Assembly (NCBI GenBank): GCA_022448245.1
Contig: JAKVCO010000035.1
Location: 1 to 33,181, forward strand
From: Paracoccaceae bacterium
GTDB lineage: Bacteria > Pseudomonadota > Alphaproteobacteria > Rhodobacterales > Rhodobacteraceae
Length of the DNA stretch: 33,181 nt
Direction: 5' to 3'
Every line of letters begins with the position of its first letter. Within the stretch, counting starts at the first letter, position 1. A program made the translations under genes and the position numbers. Shown here piece by piece: positions 1 through 10,276 of the stretch. The notes under the pieces were generated by a model that saw only the letters and a program-made list of their open reading frames with translations, was not told where the DNA came from and did not search any database.

Positions 1-1812
1 GACCGTTCCGGTCAGGCTACAGGGGCCCAAAGCCTGAGCCTGCCGATGATGACGGTGAGCGGGAGTGGTGCGATCCTCTTCATGAACGACGCGATGCGCC
101 GTTTGGTAGGCGGCCGCGCGAAGTCTCTTGATCGCGTATTCCGAAACCTGCCCATACGTTCTGGTCAGCTGAACGAGGTGACTAGCGCGGACGGCCCAAT
201 CGGGTGCCTCGTCGCTGAGGTGGAAGGAACCGGCGGCCGGAGGGAGATCTTCCTGCTGCCAGGGTCCGACGATGCCGAAGAGGTGGCCAAGGATGGCTGG
301 AGCTTCTTCGACGAAGTGCCCGTGGCCTTGCTGAAGATCGCGCCGGATGGTGAGATCCTTGCCTCCAACCGCCCGGCACGTGAGCTTTTGAATACGCCCG
401 TGAAGATCGGCGCCAATGCCAGCGACATCCTTGAGAGCCTCGGTCGCTCGGTTCGGGATTGGATCGCCGAAGCGGCGCGAGGCAAAGGCCTGCGTCATGC
501 GGAGTTTCTTCAGGTCGCTAACGTAGACGAAGACACCTTCGTTCAGGTGACGCTGAACCGCGTTAAGGAAAATGATGAGACATTGCTTGTGGCGGTGCTC
601 AATGACGCGACCGAGCTCAAGAGCCTCGAGAAGCGGTTCGTTCATTCTCAGAAGATGCAGGCGATCGGCCAGCTTGCCGGTGGCGTCGCGCATGACTTCA
701 ATAACTTGCTGACGGCGATTGCGGGTCACTGCGATCTTTTGCTGCTGCGCCACGATAGCGCCGATGCCGACTACAGCGATCTGATGCAGATCCATCAGAA
801 CACCAATCGCGCGGCGAGCCTTGTTTCCCAGCTCCTCGCGTTCTCGCGGAAACAGAACCTGCGCCCGGAAGCTCTCGATATGCGCGAGACGCTCTCGGAT
901 ATAGGACATCTCTTGAACCGGCTTGTGGGGGAGCGGGTGACGCTTGAGCAAGAGCATGTTGCGGCGCTACCACCCATCCGCGCGGACAAGCGACAGCTTG
1001 AGCAGGTTCTGATGAACCTGGTGGTGAACGCGCGCGATGCCATGCCAGACGGCGGCGCCATAACGATTTCCACCGAGGCGCGTACCCTGACAGAGCCGCT
1101 TGAGCGGGGTCGGGCGACGGTGCCTGCGGGCGATTACGTCCTCGTGCATGTCGAAGATCAGGGCCTCGGCATACCGCCCGAGAAGCAAAGCCAGATCTTT
1201 GAGCCTTTCTTCACGACGAAGAACGTGGGCGAGGGGACGGGACTCGGGCTGTCCACTGCGTATGGTATTGTCAAGCAGTCGGGCGGTTTCATCTTCGTTG
1301 AAAGCGCAGCCGGTGTTGGCACGACCTTCACGCTCTTCTTCCCTGTCGTTGAAGTGGATGAGAGCGAGGCCGTTGCGTCTGACGGCGGCGAACGCCCAGC
1401 ACTTATGATGGACGCCCCAAGGGCAGAGGCCGCCTCCGAGGAGGGCAGCAAGGGGACGGTGTTGCTCGTAGAGGATGAAGCGCCGGTCCGGGCCTTCGCG
1501 TCCAGAGCGCTCAGGCTGCGAGGGTTTACGGTTCTCGAGGCAGATAGCGCTGAAGCCGCACTCGCCACGCTCGAAGACGGCACAGTGCAGGTCGATATCT
1601 TTGTCACGGACGTTGTGATGCCCGGCCAAGATGGCCCAAGCTGGGTACGCGAGGCCCTACGTGAACGGCCCGACACCAAGGTCGTATTCGTCTCGGGCTA
1701 CGCGAAGGAGACATTCTCTGACCGCCAAAAGAGCATACCGAACTCCGTCTTCCTCCCAAAGCCGTTCTCTTTGAACGAACTCACGAGCGTGGTTCAGGAG
1801 GCCTTGCACTAA
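1..1812 (+). CDS. cckA: Hybrid sensor histidine kinase CckA, 5' end outside the window
   Basis: CckA feeds phosphate through ChpT to the master regulator CtrA, and in Rhodobacterales this relay controls motility and gene-transfer-agent production (family knowledge). The frame is open from base 1, so the N-terminal membrane segments usual in CckA lie upstream; the ATG at 46 is only an internal Met. Visible domains: a PAS-like region, then the H-box MQAIGQLAGGVAHDFNN with the phospho-accepting His codon at 691, the N-box with NLVVNARDAMPDGG near 1018, the G1 and G2 boxes (GLGIPPEK, GEGTGLGLS), and a C-terminal receiver domain starting VLLVEDE with the acceptor Asp codon at 1609 (FVTDVVMPG) and the conserved Lys of FLPKPF. 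All catalytic residues are intact. It converges on a sulfotransferase-like gene. CckA rather than another hybrid kinase is inferred from the H-box, the single C-terminal receiver and the position near recA. Confidence 0.9.
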   Translation, partial: DRSGQATGAQSLSLPMMTVSGSGAILFMNDAMRRLVGGRAKSLDRVFRNLPIRSGQLNEVTSADGPIGCLVAEVEGTGGRREIFLLPGSDDAEEVAKDGWSFFDEVPVALLKIAPDGEILASNRPARELLNTPVKIGANASDILESLGRSVRDWIAEAARGKGLRHAEFLQVANVDEDTFVQVTLNRVKENDETLLVAVLNDATELKSLEKRFVHSQKMQAIGQLAGGVAHDFNNLLTAIAGHCDLLLLRHDSADADYSDLMQIHQNTNRAASLVSQLLAFSRKQNLRPEALDMRETLSDIGHLLNRLVGERVTLEQEHVAALPPIRADKRQLEQVLMNLVVNARDAMPDGGAITISTEARTLTEPLERGRATVPAGDYVLVHVEDQGLGIPPEKQSQIFEPFFTTKNVGEGTGLGLSTAYGIVKQSGGFIFVESAAGVGTTFTLFFPVVEVDESEAVASDGGERPALMMDAPRAEAASEEGSKGTVLLVEDEAPVRAFASRALRLRGFTVLEADSAEAALATLEDGTVQVDIFVTDVVMPGQDGPSWVREALRERPDTKVVFVSGYAKETFSDRQKSIPNSVFLPKPFSLNELTSVVQEALH

Positions 1813-1829
1813 ATCTGGTTGATCGGGTC

Positions 1830-1860
1830 AGGCGCAACATCCGTTAGCGCCGTTGCGCCT
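1830..1860. terminator. Convergent hairpin between cckA and the sulfotransferase gene
   Basis: A perfect 9-bp inverted repeat, AGGCGCAAC / GTTGCGCCT, with a 13-base loop sits between two converging genes and overlaps the last codons of the minus-strand gene. Neither side has a run of T, so it is not a textbook intrinsic terminator. It may stabilise 3' ends or help Rho-dependent termination in both directions. Confidence 0.35.
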
Positions 1861-2446
1861 TCTCCCAAAGTTCAAATTCGACAGCACATTGATCGCGGAG
1901 CTTGTCCTCAAGCGCGGCGGACAAGTGCAGGGACTTCTTAGGCGAGACATTCATGGCCGGGAGATCGAAGCGAGTCTCGAGACGATCTTCAAGAAAGGCC
2001 TGTGCCTGATCTATCTGCTCGTACTGAAACAGGTGCTTCACCGCCACTTTTCCCTGGCCGTTTGAGACGAACTTCCTCGGGCTGCCAACGCTCGCAAAAG
2101 GCGGACGTGGATCCTGAAGATAGCCGGAAACGAAGTCATCGAAACTCAGCTTCGCGGTGGAATTGCGGTGGCCGGCGAGCGCATCCCGCCCACGATATCT
2201 GTACCAAGAACCGAGCCAACTGACGGGTTCACGAACAAGAGCCATCGTTTCAAAGCGCCGTGTCTCCTCGATCACACCGAAAAGAGGCCGCAAGAACCGG
2301 GTGAACCGGAACATCGGCATGTGCTTGAGCTCAGGGGGATTCTCGAAAACCGCATCCGCTCGATCACGCAATGCGGCCTCGAGCGCAGAGGTGCCCGTCT
2401 TAGGAGCCGCCAACAACACCAAATTTTCCTTCCAAAAAACAAGCAT
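1844..2446 (-). CDS. Small sulfotransferase-like protein
   Basis: A 200-residue protein with the start of a PAPS-dependent sulfotransferase fold: a first beta strand LVLLAAPKTGTSALEAAL at residues 9-26, in which PKTGTSAL matches the 5'-phosphosulfate-binding loop of sulfotransferases. A second conserved region, ALVREPVSWLGSWYRY around residues 70-85, resembles the 3'-phosphate-binding segment (R-x-P-xx-W-xxS). The family moves a sulfuryl group from PAPS to a hydroxyl or amine of a glycan, lipid or small molecule; the acceptor cannot be read from sequence. At 200 residues it is shorter than most members (250-300), but both cofactor motifs are present. No signal peptide or membrane segment is seen, so it is probably cytoplasmic. 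It lies alone on the minus strand between cckA and recA, and its start is about 90 bases from the recA promoter region. Confidence 0.75.
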   Translation of the reverse strand: MLVFWKENLVLLAAPKTGTSALEAALRDRADAVFENPPELKHMPMFRFTRFLRPLFGVIEETRRFETMALVREPVSWLGSWYRYRGRDALAGHRNSTAKLSFDDFVSGYLQDPRPPFASVGSPRKFVSNGQGKVAVKHLFQYEQIDQAQAFLEDRLETRFDLPAMNVSPKKSLHLSAALEDKLRDQCAVEFELWEKAQRR

Positions 2447-2539
2447 TTACTCGTTTCTCCAAGATTTTTTGCCGTTCACCAGGTCTTGGTAAGACCTCTT
2501 TAACCAGTTTGAACCAAAGGTGACATACGAAGAATTTGA

Positions 2540-2568
2540 TTGAAATGTTCCTGTTTTGAGCGCATCAG
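2540..2568 (+). promoter_or_regulatory. Candidate recA promoter
   Basis: TTGAAA at 2540-2545 and CATCAG at 2563-2568 are separated by 17 bases. The -10 match is poor (3 of 6), but the predicted start would fall at about 2575, inside the SOS box, which is the arrangement expected for repression by LexA. Confidence 0.35.
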
Positions 2569-2573
2569 GGTGA

Positions 2574-2588
2574 GAACAAGACATGAAC
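2574..2588 (+). promoter_or_regulatory. LexA (SOS) operator of recA
   Basis: GAAC-AAGACAT-GAAC is an exact GAAC-N7-GAAC direct repeat, the LexA-binding site of alphaproteobacteria (the same site written GTTC-N7-GTTC on the other strand). It lies 51 bases upstream of the chosen recA start. It also covers the alternative upstream ATG at 2583, which argues against that ATG being used. Confidence 0.85.
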
Positions 2589-2639
2589 GAAGCAGTCATT
2601 GCCGCCCCGTCCGGGGTGTGTGAAAGAAAGGGTGAACAG

Positions 2640-3722
<1,083 letters not shown>

Positions 3723-3741
3723 ACTTCGGAGTTAGACTAAA

Positions 3742-3769
3742 GGGCCGTCCTTGGGGCGGCCCTTTTTTG
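3742..3769 (+). terminator. Intrinsic terminator of recA
   Basis: A 10-bp GC-rich stem, AGGGCCGTCC / GGGCGGCCCT (one T-G pair), with a 3-base loop, is followed directly by a run of T (3764-3769). It lies 20 bases after the recA stop codon. Confidence 0.92.
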
Positions 3770-3881
3770 TGGCGAAGGGGACAACCAGAGCCCGTTGAGA
3801 CGCCCGAACGACCGCTTCGCCCGTGGACACCCCCCTGAGGCAGAGATATGTCACCCGAAAGGTGAACAGGGGAGGCCAATC

Positions 3882-6533
3882 ATGCCCAGTTTGAACGAGA
3901 TCCGGGGTTCCTTTCTCGGCTTCTTCGAGAAGGAGGGGCATGCTGTCGTGGACAGCTCGCCTCTGGTGCCGCGCAACGATCCGACGCTGATGTTCACCGC
4001 GGCGGGGATGGTTCAGTTCAAGAATCTCTTCACCGGCGTTGAAACCCGCGACTACACGCGAGCTACTACGGCCCAGAAATGCGTCCGTGCTGGCGGCAAG
4101 CACAACGACCTCGACAACGTGGGCTACACCGCGCGCCACCACACGTTCTTCGAAATGCTCGGCAACTTCTCGTTTGGCGATTACTTCAAGGAAGATGCGA
4201 TCCCCTTCGCTTGGGACCTCATCACCAAAGAACTCGGGATCGATAAGAGCAAGCTTTTGGTCACGGTCTACCACACTGATGACGAGGCCGTTGAGATCTG
4301 GAAGAAACACGCGGGCCTGAGCGACGACCGCATCATCCGTATCGCCACTGACGACAACTTCTGGTCGGCTGGTCCGACGGGGCCCTGCGGTCCGTGCACC
4401 GAGATTTTCTATGACCACGGCGACCACATCTGGGGCGGCCCTCCGGGATCGCCGGAAGAAGATGGCGACCGCTTCGTGGAGATCTGGAACCTCGTCTTCA
4501 TGCAGTATGAGCAGTTTGAAGACGGCTCTCGCGTGGACCTGCCGAACAAATCGATCGACACCGGCATGGGGATCGAGCGGGTGGCGGCGCTCCTTCAAGG
4601 GACGAACGACAACTACTCCACCGACCTTATGCGCGCGCTCATCGAGGCCTCGGCGGACGCCTCCTCGACCGATCCGGACGGGCCGGGCAAGACGCACCAC
4701 CGGGTGATTGCCGACCACATTCGCTCCACTTCGTTCCTGATCGCGGACGGGGTGATGCCGTCCAATGATGGCCGCGGCTACGTCCTGCGCCGCATCATGC
4801 GCCGCGCGATGCGTCATGCGCATCAGCTGGGCGTCTCGGACCCCTTGATGCACAAGCTTGTGCCCGCGCTCGTGAATCAGATGGGCGCGGCGTATCCCGA
4901 ACTCGGCCAAGCCAAGACGCTGATCCAAGACACGCTTCTCTCCGAGGAAACGCGCTTCCGCCAAACGCTCGATCGCGGGCTGAAGCTGCTTGAGGATGAA
5001 GTATCGGACCTTCCTGAGGGGGCCGATTTGCCCGGCGAAGCCGCGTTCAAGCTCTATGACACCTACGGCTTCCCGCTCGACCTCACGCAGGACGCGCTTC
5101 GTGAAAAAGGCCGGGCGGTTGAGACGGACGGCTTCGATGCAGCCATGGCTGAACAGAAAGCCAAGGCACGGGCCGCTTGGGCCGGTTCTGGCGAAGCCGC
5201 TGACGCGACGGTCTGGTTTGACGTAGCCGACAAGAACGGCGCAACCGAATTCCTCGGCTACGAGCTAGAGGCCGCAGAAGGCCAGATCACGGCCCTGGTG
5301 CTGGGCAATGATGCCGCTGAAGAAGCCAAGGCCGGTGCAAAGGTGCAGGTCGCTCTGAACCAGACGCCTTTTTACGCAGAAAGCGGCGGACAGGTCGGCG
5401 ACGCGGGTTTGCTGACAACAGCCACGGGCCGGGTCGAGATTTCAGACACCAAGAAGGCCGCAGGCGTCTTCATCCACATCGGTGAGGTCGTTGAAGGCGA
5501 GGTCTCCGTCGGACAGGGTGCGGCATTGACGGTCTATGCCGCTCGGCGCGCTCAGATCCGCGCGAACCACTCCGCCACACACCTTCTGCACGAAGCGCTG
5601 CGGCATGCTTTGGGCGACCATGTGGCGCAGCGGGGCTCTCTCAATGCGCCGGATCGTCTGCGCTTTGACTTCAGCCACAACCAAGCCCTCACGGGTGAGG
5701 AGCTGCAGCAGGTCCAGAAAGAGGTGAACGACTACATTCGCCAGAACGCTACCGTCGAGACGCGCCTGATGGCGCCCGATGATGCGCGGGTCCTGGGCGC
5801 TCAGGCGCTCTTTGGAGAGAAATACGGCGATGAGGTCCGCGTCGTCTCCATGGGCCGCGAAGAGGGCTCTGGCCGCGGGCCGGAGGGCGATACCTATTCG
5901 ATAGAGCTTTGTGGCGGCACCCATGTGGCGCAGACCGGCGACATCGGCACCTTCGTGACGCTGGGCGACAGCGCGTCCTCGGCTGGCGTGCGCCGGATTG
6001 AGGCACTGACCGGCGCAGCAGCGTTCGCCTATCTCAACATCCAGGATCAGCGTCTTGCTGACACGGCGCTCGCGCTTAACACACAGGCCGCAGATGTGCC
6101 GGATCGCGTGGCACAGCTCCTCGCTGAGCGAAAGGCCATGCAGGCAGAGATCGCCGATCTGCGCCGTGCGGTAGCCATGGGCGGTGGTGCGAAGACGAAC
6201 GCCCCGGAGGACGTGGGCGGCACGCCGTTCCTTGCCGTGGTGCTGGAAGGCGTCACTGGGAAGGATTTGCCCGCGCTGATCGATGCTCAGAAGGCGGAGC
6301 ATGGCTCCCTTGCCTTGCTACTGATCGCGGAGGCGGATGGGAAGGCGGCTGTCGCTGCGGGTCTGACAGATGACCTCGCGGACAAGCTCAACGCCGTCGA
6401 TATGGTTAAGGCCGCGGTCGAGGCCCTTGGTGGGCGTGGCGGCGGCGGTCGTCCGACGCTGGCTCAAGGTGGCGCGAAGGATGCGACTGAGGCTGATGCC
6501 GCCATCGCTGCAGTGAAGGCGCTGCTGGCGTAA
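3882..6533 (+). CDS. alaS: Alanyl-tRNA synthetase
   Basis: AlaRS charges tRNA-Ala and hydrolyses mischarged Ser- and Gly-tRNA-Ala. The 883-residue protein has all family domains: the class II catalytic core (start [15 protein letters not shown], motif [15 protein letters not shown], then [20 protein letters not shown]), the tRNA-recognition region, the editing domain with zinc ligands HSATH (His563, His567) and CGGTH (Cys677, His681), and a C-terminal DHHA1/C-Ala domain ending in the glycine-rich [15 protein letters not shown]. The ATG at 3882 is preceded by a strong Shine-Dalgarno AGGGGAGG at 3868-3875; an in-frame ATG at 3795 would add 29 residues not seen in the family. It is transcribed apart from recA, since a terminator lies between them, and it converges on typA. 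Confidence 0.97.
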   Translation: MPSLNEIRGSFLGFFEKEGHAVVDSSPLVPRNDPTLMFTAAGMVQFKNLFTGVETRDYTRATTAQKCVRAGGKHNDLDNVGYTARHHTFFEMLGNFSFGDYFKEDAIPFAWDLITKELGIDKSKLLVTVYHTDDEAVEIWKKHAGLSDDRIIRIATDDNFWSAGPTGPCGPCTEIFYDHGDHIWGGPPGSPEEDGDRFVEIWNLVFMQYEQFEDGSRVDLPNKSIDTGMGIERVAALLQGTNDNYSTDLMRALIEASADASSTDPDGPGKTHHRVIADHIRSTSFLIADGVMPSNDGRGYVLRRIMRRAMRHAHQLGVSDPLMHKLVPALVNQMGAAYPELGQAKTLIQDTLLSEETRFRQTLDRGLKLLEDEVSDLPEGADLPGEAAFKLYDTYGFPLDLTQDALREKGRAVETDGFDAAMAEQKAKARAAWAGSGEAADATVWFDVADKNGATEFLGYELEAAEGQITALVLGNDAAEEAKAGAKVQVALNQTPFYAESGGQVGDAGLLTTATGRVEISDTKKAAGVFIHIGEVVEGEVSVGQGAALTVYAARRAQIRANHSATHLLHEALRHALGDHVAQRGSLNAPDRLRFDFSHNQALTGEELQQVQKEVNDYIRQNATVETRLMAPDDARVLGAQALFGEKYGDEVRVVSMGREEGSGRGPEGDTYSIELCGGTHVAQTGDIGTFVTLGDSASSAGVRRIEALTGAAAFAYLNIQDQRLADTALALNTQAADVPDRVAQLLAERKAMQAEIADLRRAVAMGGGAKTNAPEDVGGTPFLAVVLEGVTGKDLPALIDAQKAEHGSLALLLIAEADGKAAVAAGLTDDLADKLNAVDMVKAAVEALGGRGGGGRPTLAQGGAKDATEADAAIAAVKALLA

Positions 6534-6552
6534 ACCGCCCGATAGAACGAAT

Positions 6553-6580
6553 AAGGCCGCCCCTGTGGGCGGCCTTTTTT
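6553..6580 (+). terminator. Intrinsic terminator of alaS
   Basis: A perfect 10-bp stem, AAGGCCGCCC / GGGCGGCCTT, with a CTGT loop, is followed by more T. It lies 20 bases after the alaS stop. On the minus strand the same hairpin lies just beyond typA but has only a weak T tract, so it mainly serves alaS. Confidence 0.93.
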
Positions 6581-6598
6581 ATTTCGTGGCGCCGTCCC

Positions 6599-8419
6599 TT
6601 AGGAAGCAGCGCGCGCCTGGCGCTTGCGCTCATGCGGGTCGAGGTAGCGCTTGCGGAGACGGATCGCGTTCGGAGTGACTTCGACCAGCTCGTCGTCGTC
6701 GATATACGCGATTGCTTCCTCGAGGCTCATTTTAATCGGCGTCGTGAGGCGTACGGCTTCGTCATTGCCCGATGCGCGGACGTTGGTGAGTTTCTTGCCC
6801 TTGAGCGGGTTCACCTCGAGGTCATTCTCGCGGCTGTGCTCACCCAGAATCATGCCCTGATAGACGGCTTCCTGCGCACCAATGAAGAAGCGGCCCCGGT
6901 CTTCGAGGTTCCAGATCGCGTAAGCAACGCTCGTCCCGTTCTCCATGGAGATCAGAACGCCTGCACGACGACCGGGGATCGAGCCCTTGTGGGGCGACCA
7001 GGTGTGGAAGACGCGGTTCAGCACGCCCGTACCGCGCGTATCAGTCAGGAATTCGCCGTGATAGCCGATGAGGCCGCGCGACGGGACGTGAGCGATGATA
7101 CGGGTCTTGCCAGTGCCTGCGGGGCGCATCTCAACCAGTTCGCCTTTGCGCACACCGGTGAGCTTCTCGATCACGGTGCCAGAGAATTCGTCATCCACGT
7201 CGATCGTGACTTCCTCGACGGGTTCGACGCGCTGACCGTTCTCTTCGCGCAGGATCACCTGCGGGCGCGCGATGGAGAGCTCAAAACCCTCACGGCGCAT
7301 GTTCTCGATCAGAACGCCCATCTGGAGTTCGCCGCGACCGGAGACGTTGAACGCCTCACCGCCGGGCGTGTCCTCAACGCGGATGGCCACGTTCTGCTCT
7401 GCCTCTTTCATCAGACGCTCACGAATGACGCGGGACTGAACCTTTTTGCCGTCACGGCCTGCGAGCGGGCTGTCGTTGATGCCAAAGGTGACAGAGATGG
7501 TCGGAGGATCGATCGGTTGCGCGGGCAACGGCGTGTCGATCTCTGGTGCGCAGATCGTGTCTGCCACCGTGGCCTTGGCCATGCCGGCCAACGAGACAAT
7601 GTCGCCAGCTTCTGCGGTGTCGATCGGCTGCTGAGACAGCCCACGGAATGCGAGGATCTTGGTGACGCGGAACTGCTCAACGCGTTCGCCGGTGCGCGAA
7701 AGGGCCTTCACCGTCTCGCCGGCCTTGAGCGTACCGCTCTCTACGCGGCCCGTCAGGATACGCCCGATGAACGGGTCGGCGCCCAACGTTGTTGCCAGCA
7801 TGCGGAACGGCTGATCTGCGTGGTCCTGCTGACGCGGGGCGGGCACATGCTTCACCACGAGGTCGAAGAGGGCGGAGAGATCCTTGCGCGGGCCATCAAG
7901 CTCAGAATCTGCCCAGCCGGAGCGGCCAGAGGCGTAGAGCACCGGGAAATCAAGCTGGTCGTCATCAGCACCGAGACCCACGAAGAGATCGAAACATTCG
8001 TCCAGTGCGCGATCAGGCTCGGCATCTGGCTTGTCTACTTTGTTGAGAACCACGATCGGGCGCAGACCAAGAGCCAGCGCCTTCGAGGTGACGAACTTCG
8101 TCTGTGGCATCGGGCCTTCAGCGGCATCCACCAGCAGCACAACGCCGTCCACCATGGACAAGATGCGCTCCACCTCGCCTCCGAAATCAGCGTGGCCGGG
8201 GGTGTCGACGATGTTGATGCGCGTCTCGCCCCATTCCACGGACGTGGCCTTGGCGAGGATCGTGATGCCACGCTCCCGCTCCAGATCGTTTGAGTCCATG
8301 GCCCGTTCGGCCACGGCCTGGTTCTCGCGAAACGCGCCGGACTGCTTGAGCAGCTCGTCCACGAGGGTTGTCTTGCCGTGGTCGACGTGCGCGATGATTG
8401 CGATATTTCGCAGATCCAT
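6599..8419 (-). CDS. typA: Ribosome-associated GTPase TypA/BipA
   Basis: TypA (BipA) is a translational GTPase related to EF-G and LepA that helps 50S subunit assembly and stress adaptation, notably in the cold. The 606-residue product is of normal length. G1 is AHVDHGKT at residues 10-17, followed by the switch region RERGITI, G3 DTPGHADFGGEVER, and G4 NKVDKPDAEP. The effector-region residues LVDAAEGPMPQTKFV and the C-terminal domain with ALWNLEDRG-like sequence (AIWNLEDRGRFFIGAQEAVYQG split over residues near 500) are also typical of TypA and distinguish it from LepA. The start ATG has a GGAG-type ribosome site about 10 bases upstream. The leader carries a GC-rich hairpin just ahead of that site. 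It is downstream of the SYLF gene on the same strand and converges on alaS. Confidence 0.95.
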   Translation of the reverse strand: MDLRNIAIIAHVDHGKTTLVDELLKQSGAFRENQAVAERAMDSNDLERERGITILAKATSVEWGETRINIVDTPGHADFGGEVERILSMVDGVVLLVDAAEGPMPQTKFVTSKALALGLRPIVVLNKVDKPDAEPDRALDECFDLFVGLGADDDQLDFPVLYASGRSGWADSELDGPRKDLSALFDLVVKHVPAPRQQDHADQPFRMLATTLGADPFIGRILTGRVESGTLKAGETVKALSRTGERVEQFRVTKILAFRGLSQQPIDTAEAGDIVSLAGMAKATVADTICAPEIDTPLPAQPIDPPTISVTFGINDSPLAGRDGKKVQSRVIRERLMKEAEQNVAIRVEDTPGGEAFNVSGRGELQMGVLIENMRREGFELSIARPQVILREENGQRVEPVEEVTIDVDDEFSGTVIEKLTGVRKGELVEMRPAGTGKTRIIAHVPSRGLIGYHGEFLTDTRGTGVLNRVFHTWSPHKGSIPGRRAGVLISMENGTSVAYAIWNLEDRGRFFIGAQEAVYQGMILGEHSRENDLEVNPLKGKKLTNVRASGNDEAVRLTTPIKMSLEEAIAYIDDDELVEVTPNAIRLRKRYLDPHERKRQARAAS

Positions 8420-8440
8420 AACAGGCTCTCCAATGAGTTC

Positions 8441-8464
8441 GCCCGCGCTTTAGGGGGCGCGGGC
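8441..8464 (-). other. GC-rich hairpin in the typA leader
   Basis: An 8-bp perfect inverted repeat, GCCCGCGC / GCGCGGGC, with an 8-base loop lies 21 bases upstream of the typA start. Without a T tract it is unlikely to terminate transcription of the upstream SYLF gene by itself. It could mark the 3' end of that message or act in the typA 5' leader. Confidence 0.4.
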
Positions 8465-8505
8465 GGGAATTAAAAGCGGGTTTGCGTTGAGGTTCGCTTA
8501 CGCTC

Positions 8506-9063
8506 TTAAGGAATGATACGAGTGTACTTAGTGCCTTCGAGCGTTGCGCCCACGCGGAAGCCAGCCTGGCCGAAGATTGCGGCCACGATCGGCGACAGCG
8601 ATGTCGTTGTTTCTGCACGCAAGTTTTCGCCACGATCTTGGATCGCATATTCGATGTCTGCGCCTGCGGCCCAGCCATTTGACTGGCGGAAGTCGACCAA
8701 AGCGTCCTCGGTCATGAAGAAAAGGACATGGGCGAATTGCTGAGCGCCTATCTGGGGCCCGAAAGATGCCGACGCGGTGGAGTAGTAATCCACCGTGATA
8801 TCGTTGACGCGCAGCGCGCCCTGACCGAAGGAGCCGCCGAAGCCAAAGCCCGCTTCCGTCACCACCGGCATCACCAGGATACCAGCTGCGTTTTGACCGA
8901 GACGTTGAGTGCCCGGGAACGTGCCGTAGAGAAAGTTGAGGGTTTGATCGACGCGCGCATCGATGCGCTGGTCATTCGTGTTGCCCACCCCGTTTGCACA
9001 GCCTGTAAGGGCCGCGCTGCCCGCAAGGAGGCCGAGGGAAAAAGTGCGACGTGTATATGTCAT
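8506..9063 (-). CDS. Exported SYLF/Ysc84-domain lipoprotein
   Basis: A 185-residue protein with an N-terminal export signal and a SYLF (Ysc84/DUF500) domain. The signal contains a twin-arginine-like motif TRRTFSLGL followed by a hydrophobic stretch and a lipobox LTGC with the acyl-anchor Cys at residue 22, so it is probably sent out by the Tat route and anchored in a membrane facing the periplasm. The mature part has features of SYLF proteins: AAGILVMPVVTEAGFGFGGSFGQGAL, then DYYSTASASFGPQIGAQ, then IEYAIQDRGENLRAETT and a final GATLEGTKYTRI. Eukaryotic SYLF domains bind phosphoinositides; the bacterial role is unknown. It lies between hemB and typA on the same strand with about 90-base gaps on each side. 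Confidence 0.85.
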   Translation of the reverse strand: MTYTRRTFSLGLLAGSAALTGCANGVGNTNDQRIDARVDQTLNFLYGTFPGTQRLGQNAAGILVMPVVTEAGFGFGGSFGQGALRVNDITVDYYSTASASFGPQIGAQQFAHVLFFMTEDALVDFRQSNGWAAGADIEYAIQDRGENLRAETTTSLSPIVAAIFGQAGFRVGATLEGTKYTRIIP

Positions 9064-9159
9064 CTGTCTGCCTGATTACCGCTGCTCTGGCCGGGTTTGT
9101 CCCGGTCTCGCGTCAACGAATACGCGGAATTGCGCCCAGTGTCACGCGTTGGAACGCGA

Positions 9160-10149
9160 TTAAGCGAGAGCTCGCGCAGCTGCCGGGGCAAAATACGTGA
9201 GGATCCCGTCGCATCCCGCGCGCTTGAAGGCCATGAGGCTCTCTAGCATCACTCGGTCGTGGTCGATCCAGCCGTTCTGAGCGGCAGCTTGGACCATCGC
9301 GTATTCGCCGCTGACTTGGTAGGCGAAGGTCGGGGCGCCAAAGGCCTCTTTCACGCGCCAGCAGATGTCGAGGTAGGCGAGGCCCGGCTTGACCATGACC
9401 ATGTCGGCGCCCTCAGCGAGGTCGCGAGCGATCATGGTGAGCGCTTCATCCCCGTTTGCTGGGTCCATCTGATAGGTCTTCTTATCGCCGGTCAAAGCGC
9501 CGGACGCGCCCACCGCATCGCGGAACGGACCGTAGAAGGCCGAGGCATATTTGGCCGCGTAGCTCAGGATCGTGACGTTCTGGTGCCCCTCGGATTCCAT
9601 CGCTTCGCGCAGCGCGCCAATGCGGCCATCCATCATGTCAGACGGGCCAAGGATATCAGCGCCAGCCTCAGCCTGAGCGAGGCCCATCTTCACGAGCGCG
9701 TCGACCGTGCGGTCGTTCACGATCTCGCCATTCTCAACAAAGCCGTCGTGTCCGTTGATGTTGTAGGGATCAAGCGCGATGTCCGTCATCACGGCGATCT
9801 CGGGGCAGGCGTTCTTGATCTCACGGATCGCGCGGTTCGACAGGTTGTCGGGGTTCCAGGCTTCCTCGCAGCCTTCGGTTTTCAACGCGGGGTCGGTGTA
9901 GGGAAAGATACAGATGGCCGGGATACCCAGCGACCGAGCCTCTTTCGCCGCAGCGCCCACACGGTCCACCGTGCGGCGCACAACGCCGGGCATGGAAGGC
10001 ACAGCCTCCACCGCGTCCGTCCCATCCATCACAAAGATCGGCCAGATGAAATCGGCCGGCGTCAGCACGTTTTGCGACACCATGGATCGGATAGCAGCGC
10101 TCTGTCTCAGGCGGCGGGGGCGGGCGAGGGGATAGGGTGCGTGGGTCAT
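9160..10149 (-). CDS. hemB: Delta-aminolevulinic acid dehydratase (porphobilinogen synthase)
   Basis: HemB joins two molecules of 5-aminolevulinate to porphobilinogen, the second step of tetrapyrrole synthesis, feeding heme and, in phototrophs, bacteriochlorophyll. The 329-residue product has the two active-site lysines, Lys200 in SYAAKYASAFYGPF and Lys254 in MVMVKPGLAYLD. The segment that carries the catalytic zinc cysteines in animal and enteric enzymes reads DIALDPYNINGHDG here, with no cysteine, placing it among the zinc-independent enzymes known from Rhodobacter and relatives. The ATG at 10149 has an AAGGA ribosome site 9 bases upstream; a longer in-frame reading to 10284 gives an unconserved arginine-rich extension and overlaps the promoter region of the divergent gene. 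It is followed by the SYLF gene. Confidence 0.96.
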   Translation of the reverse strand: MTHAPYPLARPRRLRQSAAIRSMVSQNVLTPADFIWPIFVMDGTDAVEAVPSMPGVVRRTVDRVGAAAKEARSLGIPAICIFPYTDPALKTEGCEEAWNPDNLSNRAIREIKNACPEIAVMTDIALDPYNINGHDGFVENGEIVNDRTVDALVKMGLAQAEAGADILGPSDMMDGRIGALREAMESEGHQNVTILSYAAKYASAFYGPFRDAVGASGALTGDKKTYQMDPANGDEALTMIARDLAEGADMVMVKPGLAYLDICWRVKEAFGAPTFAYQVSGEYAMVQAAAQNGWIDHDRVMLESLMAFKRAGCDGILTYFAPAAARALA

Positions 10150-10276
10150 AATAGTCGTCCTTCGTCGTGGCCTAGGTGCCACGGGCCGCTTGACGTCACA
10201 AGCTTTTCCGCGTTTTGCCTTACGCCGAGCGCGCGGGGCGCATAGGGTCCGCCAAGAAAAGAAGAGGGCAGACGGT

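Noticed and set aside
2583..2639. Upstream in-frame start for recA
   Set aside because: It overlaps the LexA operator, and the added residues are not typical of RecA.
6632..8293. 553-codon plus-strand frame opposite typA
   Set aside because: It is the antisense shadow of a conserved GTPase gene and has no recognisable domain.
10187..10203. TGACGTCA palindrome between hemB and the membrane-protein gene
   Set aside because: A single 8-bp palindrome is expected often by chance, and no regulator is implied by context.
10190..10276. N-terminal extension of the small membrane protein and hemB-side overlap
   Set aside because: Arginine-rich, inside the divergent promoter region; the TTG at 10277 gives a family-like start.
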